Source: Pseudomonas soli (GTDB lineage: Bacteria > Pseudomonadota > Gammaproteobacteria > Pseudomonadales > Pseudomonadaceae). From it: a stretch of 64,000 nucleotides of DNA. A program made the translations under genes and the position numbers. The stretch is taken from NCBI RefSeq assembly GCF_900110655.1, contig NZ_FOEQ01000003.1:186001-250000 (forward strand), in the 5' to 3' direction. Each line of letters starts with the position of its first letter. Position 1 is the stretch's first letter. The notes beneath the pieces were generated by a model. That model was not told where the DNA came from and searched no databases. It saw nothing but the letters and a program-made list of their open reading frames with translations. Shown piece by piece: positions 45,636-54,113 of the stretch.

Positions 45636-45723
45636 TGTGACAACCTTTATTGTTGTGACAACCTTTATTAAACGAAAAACCCCGAGAATTTTTGAAAAGC
45701 TATGCTTTGTGACAACCTTTATT
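45636..45723. repeat. Iteron-like direct repeats (3 x 16 bp)
   Basis: TGTGACAACCTTTATT occurs exactly at 45636-45651, 45654-45669 and 45708-45723. Start-to-start distances are 18 and 54 (3 x 18), and a degenerate copy (TGTGGCTGAACCTTTGC) begins at 45619. Such phased repeats are typical of protein-binding arrays such as plasmid iterons or an operator cluster. No rep gene is nearby. The stretch 45561-46045 has no gene. Confidence 0.75.
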
Positions 45724-45802
45724 TTCTCTTCCCCAGGATCAATCTCCCCGCTAGGCCGCGAATTTCAAGAGGTTTTGGGACAAAGTTTATTAATCAGCAA
45801 CA

Positions 45803-45827
45803 GGAGGGCGCCGCACGGGCGCCCTCC
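45803..45827. terminator. Strong hairpin before the autotransporter genes
   Basis: Perfect 10-bp GGAGGGCGCC / GGCGCCCTCC stem with a 5-base loop, followed by CTTTAT. It may insulate the autotransporter gene from upstream transcription. Confidence 0.55.
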
Positions 45828-46045
45828 CTTTATGCTGTCTTCCTTCCTCTCAAAGCCTCCCCCGCAACCTGTCCGAGCAGGTAAAAACGCATATTGGATA
45901 TGCAGCGCTGACGCATCGCGCAATCTAGAAACGTCATATCCTTCTGCTGCTCGATGAAGCCGTGCCTTGCGGCCTGGCGATGCAGCAACACACTGGTCGA
46001 CCCAGGATGGGCGATCCGACAACAAGAACAAGAGAAGTCATCGAC

Positions 46046-49045
46046 ATGGATGTGAGATGTGATCAGCTCAAGACGCTGACGGGCACGCTGTGCCTGGCGT
46101 TTGCCACCGGCCTGCCGCTGTCGGCTGCGGCGGCCTATCAGGACACTGGCCGCCTGGGCGACCCTGCCAGCTGGCGCTCGGTCGAATACCAGCAGGACTG
46201 GGGCCTGGAGCGCATGCAGGCGAGCCAGGCCTATGCCGCCGGGTTCACCGGTGCCGGGGTCAGCATCGGCGCCCTGGACTCGGGATTCGATCCCGCCCAT
46301 CCCGAAGCCAGCCCCGGGCGTTTCCACGCGGTCACCGCCACCGGCCAGTACCTCGACGGTACTCCGTTCAGTGTGTCCGGGGTGCTCAATGGCGCCAACG
46401 ACAGCCATGGTACCCATGTCACCGGCACCATGGGCGCGGCCCGTGATGGCGTGGGCATGCACGGCGTGGCCTTCAATGCCCAGGTATACGTGGGCAACAC
46501 CAACAAGAATGACAAGTTCCTGTTTGGCACCGATCCCGATCCGCGGTATTTCAAGGCGGTCTACGACGCCCTGGTGGATGCCGGGGCGAGGGCGATCAAC
46601 AACAGTTGGGGCAGCCAGCCCAAGGATGTCAGCTACCAGACCCTCGGCGACCTGCGCACGGCCTACGCCCAGCATTTCCAGCAGGCCACCTGGCTCGATG
46701 CCGCTGGCGATGTGGCGCGTCGGGGTGTGATCAATGTGTTCAGCGCCGGCAACAGCGGCTATGCCAATGCCAGCGTGCGCTCGGCGCTGCCGTACTTCCA
46801 GCCGGAACTGGAAGGCCACTGGCTGGCGGTATCGGGCCTGGACAAGAACAACCAGCAGAAATACAACCAGTGCGGCATCGCCAAATACTGGTGCCTGGCG
46901 ACCCCCGGGGCGGCAATCACCAGTACCGTGCCCGGTGGCGGCTATGCCACCTACAACGGCACCTCAATGGCCGCGCCCCATGCCACCGGGGCCCTGGCCC
47001 TGGTCATGGAGCGTTATCCCTATCTGAACAACCAGCAGGCCTTGCAAGTGCTGCTGACCACTTCGCGCCAGCTCGATGGCTCGCCGACCCAGGCGCCCAG
47101 CGAGCGGGTGGGCTGGGGCGTTCCGGACCTGGGCCGGGCCTTGCATGGCCCAGGGCAGTTGTTGGGGGAGTTCAACGTCAACCTGGAGCGTGGGCAGGGC
47201 GATAGCTGGAGCAACGGCATTTCCGACCAGGCACTGGTGCAGCGTCAGGCCGAGGACGTCGCGGAACGGCAGGCCTGGCAGCAGACCCTCAAGGATCGCG
47301 GCTGGGAGCATGGGCTGGCAGCGGGCGCCAGCCAGCAGGATCGCAGTGATTATGCCCTGGGCATGGCGCGTGACGCGGCAGCCGCGCAGCGGGTTTACCA
47401 GGGCAGCCTGGTCAAGTCCGGGGCCGGTTGGCTGGTGCTGTCGGGTGACAGCAGCTACCGCGGCCCGACCCGCGTCGATGGCGGGTTGCTGGCGGTCAAC
47501 GGCAGCCTGCAATCAGCGGTGACGGTCAATGCTGGCGGTACAGTGGGCGGCAATGGCCGGGTCGGTGCCCTGATTGCCAACGCTGGGGGCGTGGTGGCCC
47601 CGGGTAACTCCATCGGTACCTTGAATGTCGCCGGTAACCTGGACTTGCAGCCGGGTTCGACCTATCAGGTGGAGCTGTCGCCCACGGCCAGTGATCGACT
47701 CGTGGTGGATGGTCAGGCCAGCGTCGCTGGCGCCAATCTCGATCTGGTGCCCCAGGCTCGGCCGAACCTGCTGGCCGGTGGCCCGGTCACCAGCCTGGTG
47801 GGGCGCCAGTTCGACATCCTGCAGGCGGCAGGCGGCGTCGATGGGCGCTTCGCCCAGGTTCAACCCGGCTACTTGTTCCTTGGGACCGTGCTCGACTATT
47901 CGGCCAACGGTGTGCAGTTGGACGTGACGCGCAGCGCCGCAACGTTCGACAGCGTCGCGGCCACGCCCAACCAGCTCGCCAGCGGCGCCGCCGTGGAGCG
48001 CCTGGGGCCGGGCAATCCGGTGTATGAAAGCCTGCTGCTCTCGACCTCGGCGGACCAGGTCCGGGACGGCCTGCGCCAGCTAGCCGGGGAGATCTATCCG
48101 GCGCTGGACTCGATGCTGCTCAGCCAGGGCTCGGTGTTGCGTGATGCCTTGGGCGATCGTGTGCAAGGCGCCGCACTGCCAGCCAATGCGCCTGGCACGA
48201 CGGCGCCCGAGACCGGCTCGACCCAGCTCTGGCTCAAAGGCCTGGGCAGTTGGGGGCGCATCGAGGGCGTGCAGGGCAGTGAGTCCTATACCAGCTCCTT
48301 GGGCGGCATGCTGCTGGGCCTGGACCGGGACTTCGACGAGCAGACCCGCGCCGGTCTGGCTGCCGGCTACAGCGACAGCTCCCTGGGCATGGGCGGCAGC
48401 CACTCCCGGGCCACGGTCGACAGCTATCACTTGGGCGCCTATGTCCGTCACGACGTCGACCAGCTGCGCTTGAGCCTGGGCGGCAGCTACAGCTGGCACT
48501 GCGCCGAAGTTCGTCGCGACCTGGCCTATGCCGAGGTGTCCGGCCGCCAGCGCGCGCGGATCGATGCCCGCAGCCAGCAGCTGTTTGCCGAGGCGGCCTA
48601 TCGCCTGGCGTTGCCGGCGGTGCAGTTGGAGCCGTTCGCCAACCTGACCTACCAGCACCTGGACCGTGATGGCTTCCATGAGAAGGGCGATGCCGCAGCG
48701 TTGCAGGCGGGCGACGAGCAGCGTGATGCCTGGTTAAGCACCTTGGGCCTGCGTGGGCGCCAGCAATGGCAAGTGGGCCCGCAGCAGGACCTGCAATTGG
48801 CGGCAAGCCTGGGCTGGCAGCACCGGCTGAGCGGAACCCAGGACCGCGAGCACCTGGCCTTTGCCGACAGTGACCTGCCGTTCCGGGTGGAGACGGCGCC
48901 AGCCCTGCGCGATGCCGCGCTGGTCGGGCTCCAGGCACGGGTGGGCCTGACCCGCGACCTGGACCTGAGCCTGGACTACCAGGGGCGTCTGGCCAGTCGT
49001 GAACAACAGCATGGCGCGGGGCTCAACCTGCAATGGCGTTTCTGA
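46046..49045 (+). CDS. Subtilisin-like serine protease autotransporter (1)
   Basis: 999 residues from the ATG at 46046. Signal peptide (LCLAFATGLPLSAAAAYQDT); subtilase (S8) passenger with Asp near 77 (IGALDSGFDPAH), His near 120 (NDSHGTHVTGT) and Ser near 306 (NGTSMAAPHATGA). From about 480 a beta-helix stem with the autotransporter repeat GGLLAVNGSLQSAVTVNAGG and GGVVAPGNSIGTLNV; C-terminal 12-strand barrel (about 740-999, ending in F). Type V secretion to the surface. 77 bases before its paralogue. P. entomophila-type strains carry such proteases; a role against hosts is inferred. Confidence 0.93.
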   Translation: MDVRCDQLKTLTGTLCLAFATGLPLSAAAAYQDTGRLGDPASWRSVEYQQDWGLERMQASQAYAAGFTGAGVSIGALDSGFDPAHPEASPGRFHAVTATGQYLDGTPFSVSGVLNGANDSHGTHVTGTMGAARDGVGMHGVAFNAQVYVGNTNKNDKFLFGTDPDPRYFKAVYDALVDAGARAINNSWGSQPKDVSYQTLGDLRTAYAQHFQQATWLDAAGDVARRGVINVFSAGNSGYANASVRSALPYFQPELEGHWLAVSGLDKNNQQKYNQCGIAKYWCLATPGAAITSTVPGGGYATYNGTSMAAPHATGALALVMERYPYLNNQQALQVLLTTSRQLDGSPTQAPSERVGWGVPDLGRALHGPGQLLGEFNVNLERGQGDSWSNGISDQALVQRQAEDVAERQAWQQTLKDRGWEHGLAAGASQQDRSDYALGMARDAAAAQRVYQGSLVKSGAGWLVLSGDSSYRGPTRVDGGLLAVNGSLQSAVTVNAGGTVGGNGRVGALIANAGGVVAPGNSIGTLNVAGNLDLQPGSTYQVELSPTASDRLVVDGQASVAGANLDLVPQARPNLLAGGPVTSLVGRQFDILQAAGGVDGRFAQVQPGYLFLGTVLDYSANGVQLDVTRSAATFDSVAATPNQLASGAAVERLGPGNPVYESLLLSTSADQVRDGLRQLAGEIYPALDSMLLSQGSVLRDALGDRVQGAALPANAPGTTAPETGSTQLWLKGLGSWGRIEGVQGSESYTSSLGGMLLGLDRDFDEQTRAGLAAGYSDSSLGMGGSHSRATVDSYHLGAYVRHDVDQLRLSLGGSYSWHCAEVRRDLAYAEVSGRQRARIDARSQQLFAEAAYRLALPAVQLEPFANLTYQHLDRDGFHEKGDAAALQAGDEQRDAWLSTLGLRGRQQWQVGPQQDLQLAASLGWQHRLSGTQDREHLAFADSDLPFRVETAPALRDAALVGLQARVGLTRDLDLSLDYQGRLASREQQHGAGLNLQWRF

Positions 49046-49122
49046 GGCGTCATGGCGCCAGTTGTTGCAATACGGAGTTCGACCAACGCGGTATTCAATC
49101 CATACAACTAAGGAAGGTCGTA

Positions 49123-52100
49123 GTGAAGCGAGTCAGACAGGATGACAGCGCACTTGGGCAGGGCTGGGCCCTGGCGCCGCTGGGGCGGGTATTGATGGGC
49201 TGGGCGGCGTTGATGGGCACGGCCCAGGCCGCGCCCTATGTGGAGAGTGGCCGCCTCGGCGACGCCAGCAGCTGGCGGAGCAGCGAATTCAAGGCCGATT
49301 GGGGGCTGGGGGCGATCCACGCCGACAGCGCCTATGCCGCCGGCTACAGCGGCAAGGGGGTGAAGCTGGGGATCTTCGACCAGCCGGTGTACGCCGCGCA
49401 CCCTGAGTTCGCCGGCAAGGACAAGATCGTGACCCTGGTCACCAGTGGCATTCGCCAGTACACCGACCCCTATATTCCGGTGAAAGCCGGCGATGCCTTC
49501 CGCTACGACGGCAGCCCGTCGGTAGGTTCGGATGGCAAGCTCGGCTCCCATGGCACCCACGTCGGGGGGATCGCCGCCGGCAACCGTGACGGCGTGGAGA
49601 TGCATGGCGTGGCCTTCAATGCGCAGATCATCAGCGCCGACAACGGCGACCCCGGCCCCGAGGATGGCATCGTCCTGGGCAACGATGGCGCGGTGTACAA
49701 GGCCGGCTGGGACAGCCTGGTGGCCAGCGGCGCGCGGATCATCAACAACAGCTGGGGCATCGGCATCACCGACCGCTTCGCCAAGGGCGGGCGCAATCCG
49801 GACTTCCCGCATTTCACCGTGAACGATGCCCGGGCGCAGTTCGCGCAAATCCAGCCGCTGCTGGGCACCTTGCCCGGTGGCGCCTATGACGGGGCCATCG
49901 CCGCCGCCCGCAGCGGGGTCCTGACGATCTTTGCCGCCGGCAACGACTACAACCTGAACAACCCCGATGCGATTGCCGGGCTGGGCTATTTCGTACCGGA
50001 GATCGCCCCCAACTGGATGACCGTGGCGGCGTTGCAGCAGAACCCCGACACCAGCAGCGCCAACCCGTACGTGATCAGCACGTTCTCTTCGCGCTGCGGC
50101 TATACCGCAAGCTTCTGCGTATCGGCCCCCGGCACCCGCATCTACAGCGCGGTGATTGGCGGTACCAGCCTGGAGGACCTGACCCAGGGTTACGCCAACA
50201 AGAACGGTACCTCCATGGCCGCGCCCCATGCCGCTGGCGCAGCGGCGGTGCTGATGGAGCGTTTCCCCTACATGAGCGGCGCGCAGATCGCCAGCGTGCT
50301 GCGCACCACTGCCACCGACATGGGCGCGCCCGGCATCGATTCCTTGTATGGCTGGGGCATGATCAACCTGGACAAGGGTATCCGCGGCCCCGGCATGCTG
50401 GTTACCGAGCAGGACATTCCCGAGGAGTTGCGGATCGCCGGCGGCTACGGCCCGAGCCAGTTCGTCGCTGATCTGCCGGGTGTCGGCGCCCTGGTGGATG
50501 CTGGCAGGCCCACGGAAAGGCGCTGCAACGATCTGAGCTGTGTGCTGGATCTGTGGAGCAACGATATTTCCGGGCATGGCGGCCTGACCAAGCAGGGCAT
50601 CGGCACCCTGGTGCTCAGCGGGAACAACACTTACGCCGGTCCGACGCTGGTCAACCAGGGGCGGCTGGCGGTCAATGGTTCGCTGCAATCGACCGTGACG
50701 GTCAACGACGGCGGCGTGCTGGGCGGCAATGGCCGGATCGGCGCGCTGGTGGTCAACCGCGGCGGCGTGGTGGCGCCCGGCAACTCCATTGGCACCTTGC
50801 GCGTCAGTAATGACGTGACCTTCCAGCCTGGCTCGACCTATGCGGTGGAGGTAGACAGCACTGGCAGCGACCGTCTGGTCAGCGATGGCCAGATAGCCGT
50901 GGGCGGTGCGAACCTGGCCCTGGACCTGCAGAACCCTGGCGTTTCGCTGCAGTCCCAGCAAGCCACCAGCCTGGTGGGGCGGCAGTTCGACATCCTGGAT
51001 GCCGCAGGTGGCGTGCAAGGCAGTTTTGCCCAAGTGCAGTCCAACGCGTTGTTCCTCGGTGGTGGCTTGGCGTATACCGGCAGTGGGGTACGGCTGGCGG
51101 TGCAGCGTAATGCCACCTCGTTCGCCAGTGTCGGCCTGACCGCCAACCAGCGTTCGGTGGCCGCGGCGGCCGATCGGCTCGGCGCGGGCAACCCGGTCTA
51201 CGAGAGCCTGCTGTTGTCGGCCGATGCCGCCAGCGCCCAGCAGGCATTCGATCAGCTGTCCGGCGAAATCCACCCGGCGGTGGGTAACTTGCTGCTCAAC
51301 GACAGCCGCCAGTTGCGCGACGCCGTAGGCGAGCGTACCCGGCTGCAGGGTGTGGAAGGCCAGGACAACGGCCTGTGGGTCAAGGCCCTCGGCGCCTGGG
51401 GCAAGGCCGACGGTGATTCCGGACATGCGCGCTATAGCAGTTCGATTGGCGGCATGCTGCTGGGGATCGATGGGCAGATGAGCGAGGACACCCGTGTCGG
51501 CGTCTTTACCGGCTATAGCGACAGTTCGCTGAGCATGGGCGATGGCCGTCACTCCTCGGCCAGCGTCGACAGCTACCACCTGGGCGCCTATGCCGGCAAG
51601 GAACTGGAGCAGCTGCGCCTGAGCGTGGGCGCCAGCCACAGTTGGCACCGTACCGAGACCAAGCGCGAACTGCAGTACAACGAGGTCAGCGATCGCCAGA
51701 AGAGCAAGCGCGATGCCCAGAGCACCCAGGTGTTCGGCGAGGCGGCCTGGAAGGTCGAACTGCCGAGCGTGGCGCTGGAGCCGTTCGCCAATCTGGCCTA
51801 CGTGCATATAGCCAGCGACAGCTTCAGGGAGCATGGCGGCGCTGCCGCGCTCAAGGGGGGCCAGGATAACCGCGATGCCTGGCTCTCGACCTTGGGCATG
51901 CGCGCCGGCAAGCAGCTGCAGTTGTCCAGCGGCCAGGCGGTCGAGCTTGCCGCCACTCTGGGCTGGCAGCACAACCTGAGCTCCACCGGGGCCGACCAGC
52001 ACCTGGCGTTCGCGGGCCAGGGCGATACCTACAAGGTTCAGGCGCTGTCACTGGACCGTGATGCGGCGGTGGTCGGTGCACGGGTGGGGATTGCCCTGAG

Positions 52101-52194
52101 CCGCGAGGCCCGGGTCAACCTGGACTACAACGGACTGCTGGGTAGCCGCGACAAGAGCCACGGGGTCGGCCTGACCCTGGATTGGGCATTCTGA
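49123..52194 (+). CDS. Subtilisin-like serine protease autotransporter (2)
   Basis: 1023 residues from a GTG at 49123, preceded by AAGGAAGGT at 49109-49117; the frame is open further upstream into the end of the first autotransporter. Signal peptide ends GTAQAAPYVESG. Catalytic Asp near 86 (GIFDQPVYAAHPEF), His near 142 (SHGTHVGGIAAGN), Ser near 363 (NGTSMAAPHAAGAA). Stem and barrel closely follow those of the first copy (GRLAVNGSLQSTVTVNDGG, GGVVAPGNSIGTLRV). Clear tandem paralogue with a diverged passenger loop set, so probably different substrates. A terminator follows. Confidence 0.93.
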   Translation: MKRVRQDDSALGQGWALAPLGRVLMGWAALMGTAQAAPYVESGRLGDASSWRSSEFKADWGLGAIHADSAYAAGYSGKGVKLGIFDQPVYAAHPEFAGKDKIVTLVTSGIRQYTDPYIPVKAGDAFRYDGSPSVGSDGKLGSHGTHVGGIAAGNRDGVEMHGVAFNAQIISADNGDPGPEDGIVLGNDGAVYKAGWDSLVASGARIINNSWGIGITDRFAKGGRNPDFPHFTVNDARAQFAQIQPLLGTLPGGAYDGAIAAARSGVLTIFAAGNDYNLNNPDAIAGLGYFVPEIAPNWMTVAALQQNPDTSSANPYVISTFSSRCGYTASFCVSAPGTRIYSAVIGGTSLEDLTQGYANKNGTSMAAPHAAGAAAVLMERFPYMSGAQIASVLRTTATDMGAPGIDSLYGWGMINLDKGIRGPGMLVTEQDIPEELRIAGGYGPSQFVADLPGVGALVDAGRPTERRCNDLSCVLDLWSNDISGHGGLTKQGIGTLVLSGNNTYAGPTLVNQGRLAVNGSLQSTVTVNDGGVLGGNGRIGALVVNRGGVVAPGNSIGTLRVSNDVTFQPGSTYAVEVDSTGSDRLVSDGQIAVGGANLALDLQNPGVSLQSQQATSLVGRQFDILDAAGGVQGSFAQVQSNALFLGGGLAYTGSGVRLAVQRNATSFASVGLTANQRSVAAAADRLGAGNPVYESLLLSADAASAQQAFDQLSGEIHPAVGNLLLNDSRQLRDAVGERTRLQGVEGQDNGLWVKALGAWGKADGDSGHARYSSSIGGMLLGIDGQMSEDTRVGVFTGYSDSSLSMGDGRHSSASVDSYHLGAYAGKELEQLRLSVGASHSWHRTETKRELQYNEVSDRQKSKRDAQSTQVFGEAAWKVELPSVALEPFANLAYVHIASDSFREHGGAAALKGGQDNRDAWLSTLGMRAGKQLQLSSGQAVELAATLGWQHNLSSTGADQHLAFAGQGDTYKVQALSLDRDAAVVGARVGIALSREARVNLDYNGLLGSRDKSHGVGLTLDWAF

Positions 52195-52220
52195 CACTAA
52201 GGTCTCAGTGCTTTGTAGTC

Positions 52221-52249
52221 AAAAGGCCCCTGCATTCGCGGGGGCTTTT
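52221..52249. terminator. Terminator after autotransporter 2
   Basis: AAAAGGCCCC / GGGGGCTTTT stem with a loop TGCATTCGC, T-run on the plus strand. Confidence 0.85.
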
Positions 52250-52329
52250 AAGTTCTGCAGGTAAGCATTTTCGGAGCAATGTGAAATCCGTAGCAGTTCG
52301 TCGTTGTCGGACGTTTCTACAACCAGCGT

Positions 52330-52343
52330 CTGGCATGGATCAA
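52330..52343 (+). promoter_or_regulatory. ANR-type box of the hcn promoter
   Basis: CTGGCATGGATCAA matches the TTGGC-N4-ATCAA form of the ANR box known for hcnA, with one mismatch. Its centre is 41-42 bases before a plausible start near 52378, with a -10-like CCTAAC between. Indicates activation under low oxygen. Confidence 0.7.
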
Positions 52344-52389
52344 TGTTTTCTCTCCGGGTTTGCCCTAACGTCCCCCGACCCATCAGTCA

Positions 52390-52399
52390 TCAAGGACGA
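52390..52399 (+). promoter_or_regulatory. RsmA/RsmE binding site in hcnA leader
   Basis: TCAAGGACGA fits the consensus (A/U)CANGGANG(U/A) completely and stands 6 bases before the ATG, covering the ribosome-binding region. Marks Gac/Rsm translational control of cyanide production. Confidence 0.75.
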
Positions 52400-52405
52400 C
52401 AGGAA

Positions 52406-52720
52406 ATGCAGACGCTGCAACGAAAGCACGATATCCAGCCATTGGAAGGCAATGAAATGACCCTCCTGGTCAATGGGTTGCCCGCAGTCGCCAGTGCCGG
52501 CGAGACTGTACTCAGCGTGCTCAACGCCGTTGGCCTGCGCCAGCTGGCGCGTAACGATCATGGCCAGCTCAGCGGTGCCTACTGCGGCATGGGCGTCTGC
52601 CATTGCTGCCTGGTGCAGATCGACGGTCGTCCCAAGCGTCGCGCCTGCCAGACCATCGTCAAACCGGGCATGCACATCGAGACCGAGGTCAACCGCGTGC
52701 ACGAGGAGGCCCATCCATGA
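52406..52720 (+). CDS. hcnA: Hydrogen cyanide synthase subunit HcnA
   Basis: 104 residues, the length of known HcnA. [2Fe-2S] ferredoxin-like domain with Cys ligands at 60, 65, 68 and 81 (AYCGMGVCHCCLVQIDGR, RRACQT). Starts MQTLQRKHDIQPLEGNEMTL. Passes electrons in the oxidation of glycine to HCN and CO2. I chose the ATG at 52406 from the leader and length; the frame is open upstream. Its stop overlaps the hcnB start (ATGA). Confidence 0.93.
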   Translation: MQTLQRKHDIQPLEGNEMTLLVNGLPAVASAGETVLSVLNAVGLRQLARNDHGQLSGAYCGMGVCHCCLVQIDGRPKRRACQTIVKPGMHIETEVNRVHEEAHP

Positions 52721-54111
52721 GCCTTCGTCCTGTGATCGTCGGTGGCGGCTCGGCCGGCATGGGCGCGGCCATCGAGCTGGCCGAACATGGCGTGGATTGC
52801 CTACTGTTCGACGAAGCCTCGCGCCCCGGTGGCGTGGTCTATCGTGGCCCGTTGCGCGCCGGCGTCGACCTGGGCTACCTGGGCCCGCGCTACACCAAGG
52901 CCCTGACCAAGCTGCACGAAGATTTCGCCGCCTGCGCCGAGCGCATCGACCTGCGTCTGAACCATCGCGTGGTGGGCGGTGACGACCAGCGGCTGATGGT
53001 CCTCGATGGCGACGAGCGCCTGCACGAGATCGACTATTCCCATCTGCTGCTGGCCGCCGGTTGCCATGAACGCAACGTGCCGTTCCCTGGTTGGACCTTG
53101 CCGGGCGTGATCCTGCTCGGTGGTTTGCAACTGCAGATCAAGAGCGGTGTGGTCAAGCCACTGGGCAGTACCCTGATTGCGGGTACCGGGCCTTTGCTGC
53201 CACTGGTCGCCTGCCAACTGCACGCCGCCGGTGCCAAGGTCGCGGGGGTGTACGAGGCCTGCTCGTTCAACCGCATCGCCAAGGAAAGCCTGGCGCTGAT
53301 GAACAAGCCGCAGCTGTTCCTCGACGGCCTGAGCATGCTCGCCTACATGAAGCTCAACGGCATCCCCATGCATTACGGCTGGGGCGTGGTGGGCGCCACG
53401 GGGGAGGGCGAACTGCAGGAAGTCGAGGTCGCACCCTATACCCAGGACTGGCAACCGGACATGAGCCGTGTCCAGCGCGAGCAGGTGCGCACCCTGGCAG
53501 TGGGCTATGGCTTCATCCCGCGTACCCAGCTCAGCCAGCAACTGGGCCTGGCCCATGGTTTCAGCGAGGACGGCTACCTGCGCGCCGAATGCAACGTGTG
53601 GCAGCAAAGCAGCCAGCCGAACATTCACCTGGCGGGCGACATGGCCGGGATCCGCGGTGGCGAGGCGGCCATGCTGACCGGGCGCATTGCCGCGGTTTCG
53701 ATGCTCCAGCAGATGGGCAAGCTCGATGCCGAGCAGGCGATCGAGCGCCGTGAGCGCTACCTGGGCAAGCTGGCTGCGATCAAGCGCTTCCGTTCCGGGG
53801 TTGAGCGCTACACCGCCCGTGGCGCCGCACAGGTCGCACTGCCACAGGCCGACACGGTGATCTGCCGTTGCGAACACGTGACTCGCGAGCAGATCGATCT
53901 GGCCCTGGAGCAGGGTGTGCAAGACATGGCCAGCCTGAAGATGCGCACCCGGGTGAGCATGGGCGACTGCCAGGGGCGCATGTGCGTCGGTTACTGCAGC
54001 GACCGTCTGCGCAGCGCCACCGGGCGCAAGGACGTGGGTTGGCTGCGCCCGCGCTTCCCGGTGGACCCGATCCCGTTTTCCGCATTCGAACAACTCGGCA
54101 CGGAGGCCTGA
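52717..54111 (+). CDS. hcnB: Hydrogen cyanide synthase subunit HcnB
   Basis: 464 residues from the ATG at 52717. FAD motif PVIVGGGSAGMGAAIELAEH, RPGGVVYRGPL, a second nucleotide-binding region, HLAGDMAGIRGGEAAMLTG, and a C-terminal bacterioferredoxin-like [2Fe-2S] domain (VICRCEHVTREQIDLAL; DCQGRMCVGYC). Flavoprotein subunit of membrane-associated HCN synthase. Two bases separate it from hcnC. Confidence 0.94.
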   Translation: MSLRPVIVGGGSAGMGAAIELAEHGVDCLLFDEASRPGGVVYRGPLRAGVDLGYLGPRYTKALTKLHEDFAACAERIDLRLNHRVVGGDDQRLMVLDGDERLHEIDYSHLLLAAGCHERNVPFPGWTLPGVILLGGLQLQIKSGVVKPLGSTLIAGTGPLLPLVACQLHAAGAKVAGVYEACSFNRIAKESLALMNKPQLFLDGLSMLAYMKLNGIPMHYGWGVVGATGEGELQEVEVAPYTQDWQPDMSRVQREQVRTLAVGYGFIPRTQLSQQLGLAHGFSEDGYLRAECNVWQQSSQPNIHLAGDMAGIRGGEAAMLTGRIAAVSMLQQMGKLDAEQAIERRERYLGKLAAIKRFRSGVERYTARGAAQVALPQADTVICRCEHVTREQIDLALEQGVQDMASLKMRTRVSMGDCQGRMCVGYCSDRLRSATGRKDVGWLRPRFPVDPIPFSAFEQLGTEA

Positions 54112-54113
54112 AC

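Noticed and set aside
49108..52002. Very long open frame (964 codons) on the minus strand
   Set aside because: It is antisense to the autotransporter gene and arises from GC-rich third positions; it has no ribosome site, family motif or signal, while the plus strand has a full subtilase autotransporter.
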